This document shows positions 61,700 to 64,000 of a DNA stretch of 64,000 nucleotides, in pieces. Numbering within the stretch: the stretch's first letter is position 1; each line of letters opens with the position of its first letter. Under the pieces are notes generated by a model. That model was not told where the DNA came from. It saw only the letters and a program-made list of their open reading frames with translations, and did not search any database. This DNA is from Scylla paramamosain (Eukaryota; Arthropoda; Malacostraca; Decapoda; Portunidae): positions 31,839,497 through 31,903,496 of the forward strand of contig NC_087156.1 of the NCBI RefSeq assembly GCF_035594125.1, written 5' to 3'. The position numbers were made by a program, and so were the translations under genes.

Positions 61700-63000
61700 G
61701 AGAAGTGAGCTCTTTTGTGTAGATGTTGGCCAGTGTTACTCATTTGTTTTGTGGAAGATAAGGTCCTCATCATTACTGCAGGTAATAAGAACATACCAGC
61801 TAAAAAAAATAATAAATAAATAAATAAATAAACAAGATAAAATAAAAGCTGCAAAAAGCCAGTAAGCCTATTCTTGGCAATCAGTGTACGCAGTAAATAA
61901 CACATGCCTTCCCTTAAGGAAATATTTAGCATGGTGCGTACTTTCCCATAAAATATCTTTGATTTCAGTGATCTCGGCAAGGTATCTCATCAGATACTGT
62001 GAACTTAAATAAAACCTCGTGGAAATAAAAAGTAAAAAATCTGATCGGTGTCTCATGGAATTTCATCGTGATCAGTATCAGATTTATTTATTTTCGTGAG
62101 GTACATTAATCATATCGAGATTTCTAGCTAAATAGCAACATAATTCAATGATGTTAATGTGCTATTATCTCAAAAACAATAAGAATGGACAAAAGTGGCT
62201 GATGCAGTTTGATATCGGAAAATGTATATACTTATTTGTATCTTATTCATTTTTTTATGATTTTTCCTTTTTACATACTCTGTTGAGAGAATAGCCATGA
62301 CAAAAGTCTCCACATCATTCTCTCATGCTCTCCGCATAGTCTACTCTTTTATGTCTTGAGTTTAATTATTTTCATATGAAATAAAAAAAAAATCTTGCAA
62401 CTATTGTATTTCAAATATGATGCAATTGAAGCAAATCAAATTGTGAAAGATATTCTGAAATGATAATGAGCTCAGATCTCCAAAATAAGGACAAGTGTAT
62501 TACTGCAAGAAATCAATTAAACTAATGGAATATTAGGTTTTATTACTTGGAGTGCAATCAGTTGAAGCAATGAGATTAATTAGAGACGTCGCAGTGAGGC
62601 TCGTAGATACCTATCAGCGCCAGCATTTTTAATTGTCTCCGATTTCCTGGGGCAAAGGGGTGTCTTAGCTAAATTTGAAATCGATGTGCAGGAAAAGTAC
62701 AGCATGAATTGCTGCACAAGTGTATCTAAAATTAAAAACATAACCCTTAATATTAATATTCATACTTACTGGTGTATGATAAGGCTTTGTTAATTGAATT
62801 ATAAGATAAAACTAAAAATAGGTAATGATTTTTTTTAAGTAAGTATGAACAGTAAAAATAAAAGGATGTTGATTTCGGCTTGTGCATTTTATCGGGGAAT
62901 GTTGAAAAATATCAGATATCACTGACACGTCCTGTATATGAAAGTAATCAGTGAAATAAAAAAAAGAACAGCACCGCTGGCGGACGTATGACGTACTTAT
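61700..63000. other. No gene found
   Basis: AT-rich sequence with scattered A/T runs; nothing recognised. Confidence 0.5.
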
Positions 63001-63112
63001 CTTGATCATGATTCTTCAGTTAAAGAAAGCGCCGCGCGCCGTTAGGAAGGAGTGTAAAGTGTAAACAATAGCCTCTTAGTTCTGCCGATACAAAGGCCTT
63101 TACTTTGCTTTA

Positions 63113-63301
63113 CTATATCCAGAATAGGGTATAGCTCGTTCTTTCGGGAATTTTCTTAATTCCGCTGTAGTCCATGAGTGTGGCGGTGATATATCCATTG
63201 TGCAGGATAGTCGAGTAAGCGTGGTCCTGTGTTTTGGTTTGCTCGCTGCCCAAGTACCCGAGGATAGTGATCGTACCGCAAAAATAAAGTCTCTGATACA
63301 A
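63113..63301 (-). other. Unassigned coding-like ORF (62 codons)
   Basis: Minus: TITILGYLGSEQTKTQDHAY, then STILHNGYITATLMDYSGI. Codon third positions are clearly GC-richer than the surroundings (ATC, CTC, TAC, GAC, ACC), unlike chance ORFs here. Could be an exon or a gene or transposon fragment. A CpG-rich spot (gcgccgcgcgccg, 63028-63040) lies just downstream. No family recognised. Confidence 0.3.
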
Positions 63302-64000
63302 AATTATATTTTCTTTACATTAAATGGATTTGCCTGTTGTTTAGTACATGAAAATGCAAGTATATATTAGTATACTTCCATTGAGGTCAGTAGAAAATTA
63401 CAGATTGCCTGCCTTGATACACTTATAGGCTCTTTTAAGAATATCATCTGAAATTATGAATAGAGGCTCAAACAATGTCATGTGCTGTCAGTTATCACGA
63501 AATTAATTGACTTAAAATTCAGACGCATTACTGTGCAACGATACACCTTTGTAAGGTTGTAAAACCTTGCCCCAAAAAGTATTTATTTTCCGGCGAGAAT
63601 TAAAAATTCTGGCGCTATCTGATATCAATACGCTCACTGCGATGTCTCTAATTTTGTACATATCTCGGCTCTATTCAGGCTCCATCTTGTATGTTGTATA
63701 TTTTTGGTATCATATTCAGTGTATGCATATAAATTTGTTAATCAGCAGAGAGAGGTATTATTTTATTGTTATAAAAAAAAAAGCCAAACAAGAAGCTAAA
63801 TTCTAATTAAGTGGCTTTGATTTTTCATGTTTAGTCTCTCTTGTAATTCCTTTTGACAGCTTTGGCATATTGCAGTACAGCATAAAGCATCATTCTAACA
63901 TCCCCTTCTAGGTCTTTGTTCTTTCTTTTGCTTTGGACGGGATGTTAATAATTCTCCTTGCATTTGCTCAGGGCGATACAACAGATTGATGCAACTTTTT

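Overview
The window is eukaryotic nuclear DNA, most likely from a decapod crustacean and plausibly a crab. That is an inference from three things: very dense, long (GA)n/(CT)n, (CA)n and (AT)n microsatellites; a tRNA-derived SINE and many degenerate LINE fragments; and two intron-rich, metazoan-type genes. I see no prokaryotic, CRISPR or phage-like system, and I cannot support a claim of a new defence or mobile system. The most informative content is one complete kinetochore gene pieced together from ten exons, the 5' half of a ubiquitin-ligase adaptor gene, one intact astacin protease gene, one tRNA gene, and a rich layer of transposon fossils.

Layout. (1) 1-16.5 kb, minus strand: a DCAF5/WDR22-like WD40 gene. 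Its first five coding exons run from 16047 down to 1002 and splice together in phase to 287 residues; the rest lies beyond base 1. Its introns hold a decayed piggyBac element (about 4434-7228, TTAA ends), an endonuclease-RT LINE (7.2-10.2 kb), an older RT fossil (11.3-12.1 kb) and a second LINE copy (12.1-13.6 kb, minus). A 101-bp duplication repeats the 3' half and splice donor of exon 3. (2) 16.5-20.9 kb: intergenic, with a GC-rich candidate promoter, an RTE-type fossil and short repeats. (3) 20.9-47.7 kb (5' noncoding exon perhaps at 49.4 or 50.4 kb), minus strand: a CENP-L homologue of 431 codons in ten coding exons with consistent phases. Its introns are loaded with transposons: a pogo/Tigger fossil, CR1- and RTE-like RT fragments, a well-preserved CR1-like LINE nested in a SINE, a full-length LINE copy with poly(A), a tRNA-Val-like SINE, and a BEL/Pao remnant that is itself interrupted by MITEs. 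(4) 49.4-53.1 kb: intergenic, with degenerate AACCTAACC repeats, a GC-box region, a complete tRNA-Thr(TGT) gene and Harbinger/LINE fragments. (5) 53.1-54.3 kb, minus strand: a single-exon secreted astacin-like metalloprotease with a long Pro/Ser/Thr/Lys-rich linker. (6) 54.3-64 kb: mostly repeats, including two large trinucleotide-based low-complexity blocks (56.1-57.6 kb), two copies of a THAP-type zinc-finger module, RTE debris, a 33-bp ATG-containing direct repeat, and one unassigned coding-like ORF near the end.

The genes show no sign of functional coupling. DCAF5 (CRL4 substrate receptor) and CENP-L (constitutive centromere-associated network) both belong to nuclear/chromosome biology, but their adjacency may be chance. 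Most open frames in the window are microsatellite artefacts and have been left out.
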